Source: an uncultured Clostridia bacterium
GTDB taxonomy: Bacteria; Bacillota; Clostridia; Christensenellales; CAG-138
Assembly: GCA_947304365.1 (NCBI GenBank)
Contig: CAMZAY010000077.1
Coordinates: forward strand, 1 to 6,006
Reading direction: 5' to 3'
DNA length: 6,006 nucleotides
The notes below the pieces were generated by a model that saw nothing but the letters and a program-made list of their open reading frames with translations, did not search any database and was not told the origin of the DNA. A program made the translations under genes and the position numbers. Below are positions 1 to 5,210 of this stretch, piece after piece (positions within the stretch are counted from its first letter, which is position 1; every line of letters begins with the position of its first letter).

Positions 1-83
1 GGATATGAGCTATCCCCGGATATCTTTTTATACGTTGATTTTTTTCAGGCTGAAACCCTGCATCTCCTTAAGTGAATGCACCC

Positions 84-106
84 TTACGCATCTCCTTTTT
101 AATGGC
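84..106. repeat. Direct repeat of the tRNA-Ser terminator junction, left copy
   Basis: These 23 bases are identical to 1028-1050, which cover the 3' arm of the tRNA-Ser terminator plus the first four bases of the antisense tRNA end (TGGC). Here the match stops at 106 and the rest of the tRNA is missing. On the minus strand, the hairpin partner of the terminator survives only in degraded form at about 71-80, where roughly eight of ten stem positions can still pair. I read this as an old duplicate of the terminator. It sits just downstream of the helix-turn-helix gene (stop at 142), so it could still act as a weak terminator for that gene. The identity is directly visible; the origin is inference. 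Confidence 0.7.
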
Positions 107-141
107 CAAAGATTGCTGTATTAACAAAACATGGTCAATCG

Positions 142-576
142 TTAAAACTCGTAACTGTACGCATACATAATGTTTGCAACAGAATCCGCAGCGCCGGACA
201 GGATCACGCGACAAAGTCCGTTATCCCAGCCATAGTTAAAACAGACGTCCGAAGCATCACGCATCTTGCCGCAAAAGAAAGCTGAGATCTTATCTCCTTC
301 CTTCCGTGATGCCGGAATGTCCAGAATGATGCAGGACCGCGCTTTCTCCTTATTCCTGTCTGCCAGGAAGTCGAAAACCACACTGCTGCGCTTGATTCTC
401 AGGCCTTCCTTTACAAAGGGATCGCAGAAAAAGCGATCCAGCTCCGCGTCTGTAAACTGCCAGACGCCGTTTGTTTTTTCACCGTGCAGAAAGCCCTGCG
501 CCAGATAATTGCGCAGCGTCCGAGTGGTGAGTCCGGTCATCAGCGCCAAATCATTCAGACTGTATTTGCGTTCCAT
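142..576 (-). CDS. Small MerR-type helix-turn-helix protein with an uncharacterised C-terminal domain
   Basis: This is a 144-residue probable DNA-binding protein. Residues 4-50 form a MerR/excisionase-like winged helix-turn-helix: a YSLNDLALMTGLTTRTLRNY segment, then a short wing (GVWQF) and an acidic helix (TDAELDRFF). Residues 57-144 are a mixed alpha/beta stretch that I do not recognise; it has four cysteines (C82, C102, C112, C122) and no transmembrane segment. It may sense a ligand or dimerise the protein, but nothing proves this. The ATG at 576 is chosen over the one at 672 because AGGAGG lies eight bases upstream of it and because a promoter (620-648) falls inside the longer reading frame. 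The gene is visibly less GC-rich than ispE or the sporulation operon and lies between two copies of a 23-base repeat, so acquisition by transfer is possible. No partner gene is adjacent inside the window. Confidence 0.75.
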   Translation of the reverse strand: MERKYSLNDLALMTGLTTRTLRNYLAQGFLHGEKTNGVWQFTDAELDRFFCDPFVKEGLRIKRSSVVFDFLADRNKEKARSCIILDIPASRKEGDKISAFFCGKMRDASDVCFNYGWDNGLCRVILSGAADSVANIMYAYSYEF

Positions 577-584
577 ATTTTTTG

Positions 585-590
585 CCTCCT
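585..590 (-). promoter_or_regulatory. Ribosome binding site that fixes the start of the helix-turn-helix gene
   Basis: A perfect AGGAGG on the minus strand lies eight bases before the ATG at 576. No comparable site precedes the upstream ATG at 672, so this site decides the start. Confidence 0.85.
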
Positions 591-619
591 TGTTTTTATC
601 TTTTGATCTTTCTGAGATA

Positions 620-648
620 ATGATAGCAGATTCAGTACTGCGCATCAA
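620..648 (-). promoter_or_regulatory. Sigma-A-type promoter of the helix-turn-helix gene
   Basis: On the minus strand there is a -35 TTGATG (643-648), a 17-base spacer and a -10 TATCAT (620-625). TG one base before the -10 makes it an extended -10. Transcription would start near 613, giving a leader of about 36 bases with the AGGAGG site in it. The match to the vegetative consensus is four of six and five of six bases. No operator palindrome is obvious around it. Confidence 0.6.
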
Positions 649-717
649 CTTGAAAAGCAAGGAGTTTTTCATAGCCTGAACCGCTTATTGTCTTGTGGAG
701 CCGGACAGGTATTCGCA

Positions 718-758
718 AAAAAAGGATTGCTATCTTGTTAAGATAGCAATCCTTTTTT
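718..758 (-). terminator. Strong intrinsic terminator, bidirectional in form
   Basis: A perfect 19-base stem (718-736 with 740-758) closes on a three-base loop (GTT). A run of T follows on each strand: seven on the minus strand at 717-723 and six on the plus strand. On the minus strand it would stop read-through from the tRNA-Ser region before the promoter of the helix-turn-helix gene. Its right arm runs directly into a displaced tRNA-Ser 3' end, so in layout it mirrors the terminator of the intact tRNA. Confidence 0.8.
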
Positions 759-778
759 GGCGGAGGAGGAGAGATTCG
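758..778 (-). repeat. Displaced tRNA-Ser 3'-end fragment, copy 1
   Basis: These 21 bases are identical to 1047-1067 of the intact tRNA-Ser gene: the CCA end, discriminator, 3' acceptor strand, 3' T-stem strand and part of the T-loop. The anticodon arm, D arm and 5' acceptor strand are absent, so it is a fragment and not a tRNA gene. It starts directly on the arm of the hairpin at 718-758 and ends directly on the inverted repeat that starts at 779. Confidence 0.85.
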
Positions 779-844
779 GTTTTTCTGCGATCAATGCGTC
801 TCGCTGCTTGTGCTCCGCACTGCGCGCTCGCGCCGCAGAAAAAC
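779..844. repeat. Nested inverted repeat (foldable unit 1)
   Basis: A perfect 11-base outer stem, GTTTTTCTGCG (779-789) with CGCAGAAAAAC (834-844), encloses two small hairpins: GTGC/GCAC with loop TCC (810-820) and GCGC/GCGC with loop GCTC (822-833). The result is a cruciform-like fold. The outer stem begins at the exact base where the tRNA fragment stops matching. No credible coding sequence occupies it, and I do not recognise a named RNA family. Confidence 0.6.
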
Positions 845-852
845 ACGGGCTC

Positions 853-883
853 GCCCAAAGCGCAACACTGTTGCCCTTTGGGC
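853..883. repeat. Hairpin abutting the second tRNA fragment
   Basis: GCCCAAAG (853-860) pairs with CTTTGGGC (876-883). Inside it GCAAC (862-866) pairs with GTTGC (870-874) around an ACT loop, leaving one C-C mismatch at 861/875. There is no T run, so it is not an intrinsic terminator by form. Its last three bases are also the first bases of the tRNA fragment match at 881. Confidence 0.7.
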
Positions 884-899
884 GGAGGAGGAGAGATTC
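881..899 (-). repeat. Displaced tRNA-Ser 3'-end fragment, copy 2
   Basis: The 19 bases GGCGGAGGAGGAGAGATTC match 1048-1066 of the intact tRNA exactly. The base that would complete CCA is changed (G at 880). The match begins inside the arm of the preceding hairpin and ends exactly where the next inverted repeat starts (900). This is the same arrangement as copy 1, with a different hairpin and a different following element. Confidence 0.85.
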
Positions 900-991
900 T
901 GAACTCCGTTTTCGCAAGATCATTGATTTAGCATGCTGGTTGCGTGAGCGAAAACTCAGAGAATTTGCCTATGGCAAATTCTCGGAGTTCA
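900..991. repeat. Nested inverted repeat (foldable unit 2), three-way-junction form
   Basis: The outer stem TGAACTCC (900-907) pairs with GGAGTTCA (984-991). Inside it, TTTTCGC (909-915) pairs with GCGAAAA (948-954). Next to that is a perfect 11-base hairpin, GAGAATTTGCC (959-969) with GGCAAATTCTC (973-983), loop TAT. All stems are exact. The fold resembles a three-way junction and begins at the base after the tRNA fragment. Its sequence is unrelated to unit 1, but position and style are the same. No protein gene is credible here. Function unknown. Confidence 0.65.
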
Positions 992-1009
992 AATCCGTGG
1001 CTTGCGTGA

Positions 1010-1046
1010 TTAAAAAGGAGATGCGCTTTACGCATCTCCTTTTTAA
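1010..1046 (-). terminator. Intrinsic terminator of tRNA-Ser
   Basis: A perfect 16-base stem (1010-1025 with 1031-1046) has a five-base loop (CTTTA). On the minus strand it starts on the base right after the tRNA CCA end and finishes in a five-base T run. No bases separate the mature 3' end from the stem, so processing of the tRNA must cut at or in the hairpin base. Part of this terminator recurs at 84-106. Confidence 0.85.
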
Positions 1047-1139
1047 TGGCGGAGGAGGAGAGATTCGAACTCTCGAACGGCTTATGACCGTTACACGATT
1101 TCCAATCGTGCGCCCTCGACCAAACTAGGCGACTCCTCC
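1047..1139 (-). tRNA. tRNA-Ser (anticodon GGA)
   Basis: All arms can be drawn by hand. The acceptor GGAGGAG pairs with CTCCTCC, with discriminator G and an encoded CCA. The D arm has GCC/GGC and the conserved GG. The anticodon stem CACGA/TCGTG holds loop TTGGAAA, giving anticodon GGA, which reads UCC and UCU serine codons. A long variable arm with a five-base stem (AACGG/CCGTT) is the hallmark of serine tRNAs. The T arm is GAGAG, TTCGAAT, CTCTC. The length of 93 bases is usual for tRNA-Ser with CCA. It has a consensus promoter upstream and a terminator directly at its 3' end. Fragments of its 3' end are repeated downstream at 758-778 and 881-899. Confidence 0.97.
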
Positions 1140-1176
1140 AAAAGCTATTCGGTTTTTTGCCTCAACAGCGAATGGT

Positions 1177-1205
1177 ATTATACAGCATCGGAATGCGAAT
1201 TGCAA
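1177..1205 (-). promoter_or_regulatory. Sigma-A promoter of tRNA-Ser
   Basis: On the minus strand there is a -35 TTGCAA (1200-1205), an exact 17-base spacer and a perfect -10 TATAAT (1177-1182). Transcription would start near 1170, about 30 bases before the mature 5' end. I see no clear terminator between the ispE stop (1245) and this promoter, so read-through from ispE may also reach the tRNA. Confidence 0.8.
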
Positions 1206-1244
1206 GCGTTTTTTTCAAATGCGAAAATATATTTGGGGAAGGGC

Positions 1245-2591
1245 TTATACGCTGAATTCGAATCCGACCTGGTCCTCACGCTTGTTTTCGTGCCCTTCGC
1301 TGCGGGAGATCTCGCGTCCGCCCATGTGCGAGTAGAAGCCGAGCGCAGGCGCGTTGTGCGAATTGCAGTTCAGGGTGAAAGAGGAAAGCCCCCTTTCGCG
1401 GCAGATATCGCGGATCAGGCGTAATGCGGCGGAGCCGGCGCCGTGACCGCGGTACTCGCGAAGCAGATACAGCGCCGCAAGGTATGCGCCTTTTTCAAAG
1501 GACAAAAACATGAACCCGCAGGGCGTTCCATCCGCCTCTATCACATACCCTGACTGTGCGGGATCAGCAAGCCGTTCCCTGTCGCGCGCCGCGCGTTCCT
1601 CAAGGTCGAAGCCGTCGAGAAGCTCGTCGGGATATATGCCGCGGTAGGTGGTGAGCCACGCCTCGCGCTTTAAGTACGCGGTAAGGGGCGCGTCGTTTTC
1701 ATCCGCTTTTCGGAAGCGGAACACCGTGGGAACGGATGCGGGAAGCGCGCTTGCCGTGCATTTGAACGCGCAGTCGGGGAATGCGCCGAGCGCCTTTTCG
1801 GCGGTCTCCGCGCTGTCGAATATCCCGAACACCGCTGCGCCGGAGCCGGTCATGCACGAGCCGAGCGCGCCGGCTTTATCAAGCCTGTCGGCATACTCGT
1901 TTATCTCGGGCGCGGTTTGTGATGCCGCCCCCTGGAGCGCGTTTTCAAGCAGGCGGGAAAGCGCCGCCCTGTCGCCGCTTCTTATGGCGTTTTCCGCGTT
2001 TTCCACCGCATTCGGCTTAAGGCGGGTAGTCCTTTCGGGGCCCACGCCGAGCTTTGAAAACAGCCCGCCGGTCGATACGCCGCGCTCGCCCTTCAATATC
2101 ACGAGCGGAAGCTCGATAAAGGGGAGCGGCGACAGCCTTTCGCCCACGCCCCCTGCCTGGGCGCAGCCGCCCATAAGGCAGAAGGGCACGTCCGCGCCGA
2201 CGGAAAGACCCAGCGAATAAAGCTCCTCCGCAGTGCGTTCAAGGGGCGTGCCGGCGTAAAGCGCGTTCAGCCCTTTGAGCACCGCCGCGGCGTCCGCCGA
2301 AGCGCCGCCGAGCCCCGCCTCGGAGGGGATGCGCTTCTCAAGCCGGATCTGTGCGCCGAAGCCGCTCGTCCCGAGGAAAGCCCTCGCCGCCCTGACGCAG
2401 GTGTTGTTCTCGGGCAGGGGAACGTCCGATATGAGGGCGATGCGGTCCGCCTTCCTTATAGAAAGCACGTCGTGCAGGCTTATCGACTGCATCACGCCGT
2501 TAAGCTCGTGATACCCGTCCGGCCGCTTGTTCACAACGTCCAAAAGAAGGTTGACCTTCGCGTATGCGTTTACAAAGATTTCAGCTTCCAT
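1245..2591 (-). CDS. ispE: 4-diphosphocytidyl-2-C-methyl-D-erythritol kinase fused to a GNAT acetyltransferase domain
   Basis: A 448-residue two-domain protein. Residues 1 to about 286 are a full-length IspE, the cytoplasmic GHMP kinase that phosphorylates the 2-hydroxyl of CDP-methylerythritol in the MEP isoprenoid pathway. Visible signatures are AKVNLLLDVVNKRPDGYHEL (11-30, with K12), the ATP-binding loop PSEAGLGGASADAA (89-102), GADVPFC with the probable catalytic D134, and the C-terminal GHMP motif CMTGSGAAVFGIF (246-258). Residues about 290-448 form a complete GNAT fold: an N-terminal AWLTTYRGIYPDELLD segment, the acetyl-CoA loop R381-G-H-G-A-G386, and the late motif NAPALGFYSHMG. IspE alone is usually 280-300 residues, so the second domain is an addition; its substrate is unknown. 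ATG 2591 is preferred because it gives the normal IspE N-terminus. A TTG at 2627 would add 12 residues but coincides with the -35 box. No upstream gene reads into it. Confidence 0.93.
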   Translation of the reverse strand: MEAEIFVNAYAKVNLLLDVVNKRPDGYHELNGVMQSISLHDVLSIRKADRIALISDVPLPENNTCVRAARAFLGTSGFGAQIRLEKRIPSEAGLGGASADAAAVLKGLNALYAGTPLERTAEELYSLGLSVGADVPFCLMGGCAQAGGVGERLSPLPFIELPLVILKGERGVSTGGLFSKLGVGPERTTRLKPNAVENAENAIRSGDRAALSRLLENALQGAASQTAPEINEYADRLDKAGALGSCMTGSGAAVFGIFDSAETAEKALGAFPDCAFKCTASALPASVPTVFRFRKADENDAPLTAYLKREAWLTTYRGIYPDELLDGFDLEERAARDRERLADPAQSGYVIEADGTPCGFMFLSFEKGAYLAALYLLREYRGHGAGSAALRLIRDICRERGLSSFTLNCNSHNAPALGFYSHMGGREISRSEGHENKREDQVGFEFSV

Positions 2592-2597
2592 ACCCTT

Positions 2598-2627
2598 ATT
2601 ATGTATTTTTTGGCTGCCGTTTGTCAA
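2598..2627 (-). promoter_or_regulatory. Promoter of ispE, predicting a leaderless transcript
   Basis: A perfect -35 TTGACA (2622-2627), an 18-base spacer and a -10 CATAAT (2598-2603, five of six matches). Counting six bases beyond the -10 places +1 at 2591, which is the A of the ispE start codon. The only purine-rich stretch before the ATG (AAGGG) leaves a single spacer base, too little for a normal ribosome site. Confidence 0.6.
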
Positions 2628-2652
2628 TCCTTATTTTATAAATAAATGAAAT

Positions 2653-2658
2653 GAGGTG
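2653..2658 (+). promoter_or_regulatory. Ribosome binding site selecting the TTG start of spoIIR
   Basis: GAGGTG is followed after five bases by TTG at 2664. No ATG or GTG in the same frame offers a better start before the hydrophobic N-terminal segment. I looked for a sigma-F or sigma-G promoter between ispE and this site and found none I could defend. Confidence 0.65.
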
Positions 2659-2663
2659 TTTGT

Positions 2664-3206
2664 TTGGCTGAAATTATCAAGGTGATATCGGCGCTTCTTT
2701 CGGCGCTGTTTCTTGTGTTTGCGGCAGTGCCCGCCCAAAAAACGCAGCCTGACTGCATACGGCTCCACATACTCGCCGATTCCGATTCGGCTGAGGACCA
2801 GGCGGCAAAGCTCGCCGTGCGCGACGCGGTGCTTAAGATCGCAAGGGAGCTTCCCGAAGCCGGATCGAAGGACGCCGCGCGTGAGGAGCTCCTGTCGAAG
2901 GGAGCCGAGCTCCAGCGCGCCGCGGAGGAGACGCTGCGTGCCCGCGGGCTGGATTACGGCGCGGTGCTGATGACGGGGGAGTTCGATTTCCCCGACCGCA
3001 CCTACGGCGAAACGCTCTATCCCGCCGGGCGGTACGAGGCGATACGGATAGTCCTCGGCAGCGGGGATGGGCATAACTGGTGGTGCGTGATGTTCCCGCC
3101 CCTCTGCGTGATAGAGGATGAGCCGGGCTCCGCCGAATACGACGAGGACGGCACGCTCAAATTCAAAAGCTTCTTTGCGGAGCTCATAAGGGGGCTGTTC
3201 GGCTGA
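2664..3206 (+). CDS. spoIIR: Stage II sporulation protein R, forespore signal for sigma-E activation
   Basis: A 180-residue protein. SpoIIR is made in the forespore, exported into the space between the two cell membranes, and triggers the protease SpoIIGA to process pro-sigma-E in the mother cell. Residues 5-23 are a hydrophobic export or anchor segment. The family signatures are clear: CIRLHILADSDSAEDQ followed by KLAVRDAVL in the first third, and YPAGRYEAIRIVLGSG followed by HNWWCVMFPPLCV near the C-terminus. It is shorter than the Bacillus subtilis protein (about 224 residues), mainly at the C-terminus. The TTG start has GAGGTG at a suitable distance. The stop codon overlaps the sleB start by one base (TGATG), indicating one operon with translational coupling. 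Identity is secure; exact start is moderately secure. Confidence 0.93.
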   Translation: MAEIIKVISALLSALFLVFAAVPAQKTQPDCIRLHILADSDSAEDQAAKLAVRDAVLKIARELPEAGSKDAAREELLSKGAELQRAAEETLRARGLDYGAVLMTGEFDFPDRTYGETLYPAGRYEAIRIVLGSGDGHNWWCVMFPPLCVIEDEPGSAEYDEDGTLKFKSFFAELIRGLFG

Positions 3207-3859
3207 TGAAGAACGTCAAGTTAAGGATCGCCGCGCTCGTTCTCATCGCGGCGCTGCTGCTTCCGTCGCTGATGAGCGCCGCAAGCCTTCGCTACGGCTC
3301 ACGCGGAGACGACGTCGTCAAGGTGCAGAAAAGGCTCAGGCAATGGGGCTATTACAGCGGGAGCGTCGACGGAGTTTTCGGCAGCGGCACGCTCGCGGCG
3401 GTAAAGAGCTTTCAGCGGAAAAACGGACTTACCGCGGACGGGATCGTCGGCCCCAGGACCGCCGCGGCAATGGGCATTACGCTCGGCGGGAGCGCCTCTC
3501 CCGGCACGACGACGAGCAACGTGTACCTGCTTGCCCGGGTGATCTACGGCGAGGCGCGCGGCGAGCCCTATAAGGGACAGGTGGCGATCGGCGCGGTGGT
3601 GCTCAACAGGGTCAAAAGCCCGTCGTTCCCCAACACCATCGCGGGCGTGATCTACCAGAAGGGCGCCTTTGACGCCGTCAGCGACGGGCAGATCAATCTC
3701 GCGCCGGACGATACCGCCGTCCGCGCCGCACGCGACGCGCTCAACGGCTGGGATCCCACGGGCGGCTGTCTGTTTTACTATAACCCGAGGACCGCAACGA
3801 GCAAATGGATGCTCGCGCGGCCCGTGCTTTTGAGGATAGGGAACCACGCGTTCTGCTGA
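3206..3859 (+). CDS. sleB: Spore cortex-lytic enzyme SleB
   Basis: A 217-residue secreted lytic transglycosylase that degrades the muramic-lactam peptidoglycan of the spore cortex during germination. In order: a signal peptide (1-26, KLR then a hydrophobic core ending MSAAS), a PG_binding_1 domain (about 28-89, GSRGDDVVKVQKRL, VDGVFGSGT, GIVGPRT), a short Ser/Gly/Thr linker (93-104), and a hydrolase-2 catalytic domain (105-217). The catalytic glutamate is probably E116 in ARVIYGEARGEPYKGQVA. The sequence continues through VVLNRV and FYYNP to the typical end IGNHAFC. A single binding domain and this length fit normal SleB. AAGGGGG lies about 11 bases before the ATG. The gene overlaps spoIIR by one base and is followed directly by ypeB, its usual partner. 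An alternative would be the related CwlJ, but CwlJ lacks the signal peptide and binding domain. Confidence 0.93.
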   Translation: MKNVKLRIAALVLIAALLLPSLMSAASLRYGSRGDDVVKVQKRLRQWGYYSGSVDGVFGSGTLAAVKSFQRKNGLTADGIVGPRTAAAMGITLGGSASPGTTTSNVYLLARVIYGEARGEPYKGQVAIGAVVLNRVKSPSFPNTIAGVIYQKGAFDAVSDGQINLAPDDTAVRAARDALNGWDPTGGCLFYYNPRTATSKWMLARPVLLRIGNHAFC

Positions 3860-3866
3860 GGTGGAT

Positions 3867-5189
3867 ATGAAGAAGATACTTTTGAGATTATGGTATGATT
3901 CCGTACCCGTGCTCGCGGCGTTCGCGGCGCTTACTGCGGCGGTATGGGGGAAAGCCCAAAAGGCGAAAGTGGACGAATTCGAGAAACTGGCGGACGAATA
4001 CGCCTCGATCTGCGTTAGCGCTTGCTCGCGCTGCTCGTCGGAGCTCATGGATACCGTGACGGACATGAGCTTTTCGCTCGATAAGCTGCGCGTCACCGCC
4101 TCGCAGACGGCGCGGGTGCTCGCGCTCGAGGATATAGTCCGGCTGAGCGCAGTCGCGGCGGAGCATCTTTCGCGCCTGCCGAGATCGCAGGTGGATATAA
4201 TGGAGCTTGAGAGCTTCCTTATAAGGGCGGGGGATTACGCGCGCACGCTCTCCGGCGGACTGCTCGCCGGAAGGGAACCGGGCGAGACCGACATAGCCCA
4301 GCTCGAGGCGATGCTCGAAGCGTGCCGCGGTCTTGCCGAACGGCTCGAGGAAAGGATCAGCTCGGGCGAAATGCCCGTCGGCACGGAGGAATACGATTAT
4401 TACGAGGCGTCCGCCGATCGGGACGGCGCGGAGTATCCGACGCTCGTATATGACGGTCCGAAGGCGGCTGCCGCAGACGAGATACCCCCGAAATGCGCCG
4501 GGGAGCCGGAGACCGATCCCGCCGCGGCGCTGGAGTTTGCCGAATGCATAGCGGGGGAGAGCATGCTGCCCGTCGGCGGTACGGACGGCAAAATGCCCTG
4601 CTGGGAATTTGAGAACGGCGACGGCACGGCGTCCGTAACGATAACGAAAAACGGCATGCATCCCGTAAGCTTCATGCGGCCTCCCGCCGGGGATAGATCC
4701 GATGAACCGACCGCGGAGGAGCTTGCGCGTATTTTCAGGGCGGCGATGCTGTTCCTTGAAAAAGCCGGCTTTGAGGATATGACCCCGACCTTCGTGAGCC
4801 GGTACGATGGCGCCGCGGCGGTCTCGTTCGTCTGGCGGACGGGGGACGCGCTCGTGCTGTCCGACTCGCTTAGCGTGCTCGTCGACAGGGAGACCTTCCG
4901 TGTGATCGGGCTCGACGCGCGTCAGTACTTTTACAACCATTGCGAAAGGGAGATCGAGCGCCCCGCGCTGAGCAGGGAGGAGGCGGAGCAGGCGGTCTCC
5001 CCGTCGATCGAGGTAAGCCGCACAAGGCTTGCGCTTCTCAACGTGACTCCCTTTACCGAAACGCTCTGCTGGGAGGTGCGCGGCGACGGCTTCGGCGGCG
5101 AATACATTATTTACGTCAACGCCCAAACCGGCGCGGAGGAGAGGATCGTGCGGATCGTTTCGGACGAATACGGCGAAAGAACGGTATAA
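3867..5189 (+). CDS. ypeB: Germination protein YpeB, partner of SleB
   Basis: A 440-residue protein that stabilises and localises SleB in the dormant spore; sleB and ypeB are normally adjacent and mutually dependent. The N-terminus MKKILLRLWYDSVPV leads into one transmembrane segment (about 11-27). A long, mostly helical region follows (30-165), then an acidic linker (170-189), the conserved YPTLVYDGP motif (190-198), and a C-terminal region of PepSY-like repeats running to the end (GGEYIIYVNAQTGAEERIVRIV). The length is close to the roughly 450 residues of the Bacillus protein. ATG 3867 is chosen because GAGG (3858-3861) precedes it by five bases. GTG 3861 would add two residues and has no ribosome site. 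The gap to sleB is seven bases, and a terminator hairpin follows at 5211. Confidence 0.92.
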   Translation: MKKILLRLWYDSVPVLAAFAALTAAVWGKAQKAKVDEFEKLADEYASICVSACSRCSSELMDTVTDMSFSLDKLRVTASQTARVLALEDIVRLSAVAAEHLSRLPRSQVDIMELESFLIRAGDYARTLSGGLLAGREPGETDIAQLEAMLEACRGLAERLEERISSGEMPVGTEEYDYYEASADRDGAEYPTLVYDGPKAAAADEIPPKCAGEPETDPAAALEFAECIAGESMLPVGGTDGKMPCWEFENGDGTASVTITKNGMHPVSFMRPPAGDRSDEPTAEELARIFRAAMLFLEKAGFEDMTPTFVSRYDGAAAVSFVWRTGDALVLSDSLSVLVDRETFRVIGLDARQYFYNHCEREIERPALSREEAEQAVSPSIEVSRTRLALLNVTPFTETLCWEVRGDGFGGEYIIYVNAQTGAEERIVRIVSDEYGERTV

Positions 5190-5210
5190 AAAAAGAGCGG
5201 CAGACCGAAC

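Noticed and set aside
1..28. Possible terminator at the left edge (GGATA/TATCC hairpin and a T run)
   Set aside because: Two competing five-base hairpins are possible, the first is nine bases from the T run and the second has a two-base loop. The window edge hides the context.
577..672. N-terminal extension of the helix-turn-helix gene to the ATG at 672
   Set aside because: The promoter at 620-648 and the AGGAGG at 585-590 lie inside the extension, and the added residues have no place in the domain.
984..1000. T-loop-like stretch GAGTTCAAATCCG suggesting another tRNA end
   Set aside because: The flanking bases do not form a T stem (two mismatches next to the loop), and the stretch is already explained as the arm of the outer stem 900-991.
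757..1128. Plus-strand open frame of 123 codons
   Set aside because: It runs antisense through the tRNA-Ser gene and through the tRNA fragments and hairpins. Its C-terminus is just the translated reverse complement of the tRNA, a common source of false hypothetical proteins. No ribosome site.
1648..2220. 190-codon plus-strand frame
   Set aside because: Fully antisense to ispE, which has clear motifs throughout. A product of GC-rich codon usage.
2592..2627. TTG start adding 12 residues to IspE
   Set aside because: The TTG is part of the -35 box TTGACA, its AAGGA is directly adjacent without spacing, and IspE proteins normally start close to the AK-NL motif.
2631..3074. 147-codon minus-strand frame
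   Set aside because: Antisense to spoIIR, whose conserved motifs are certain.
3299..4096. 265-codon minus-strand frame
   Set aside because: Antisense across the sleB-ypeB junction; no domain or ribosome site.
3888..5126. 412-codon minus-strand frame
   Set aside because: Antisense shadow of ypeB with arginine- and histidine-rich composition and no recognisable domain. The plus strand has the family motifs.
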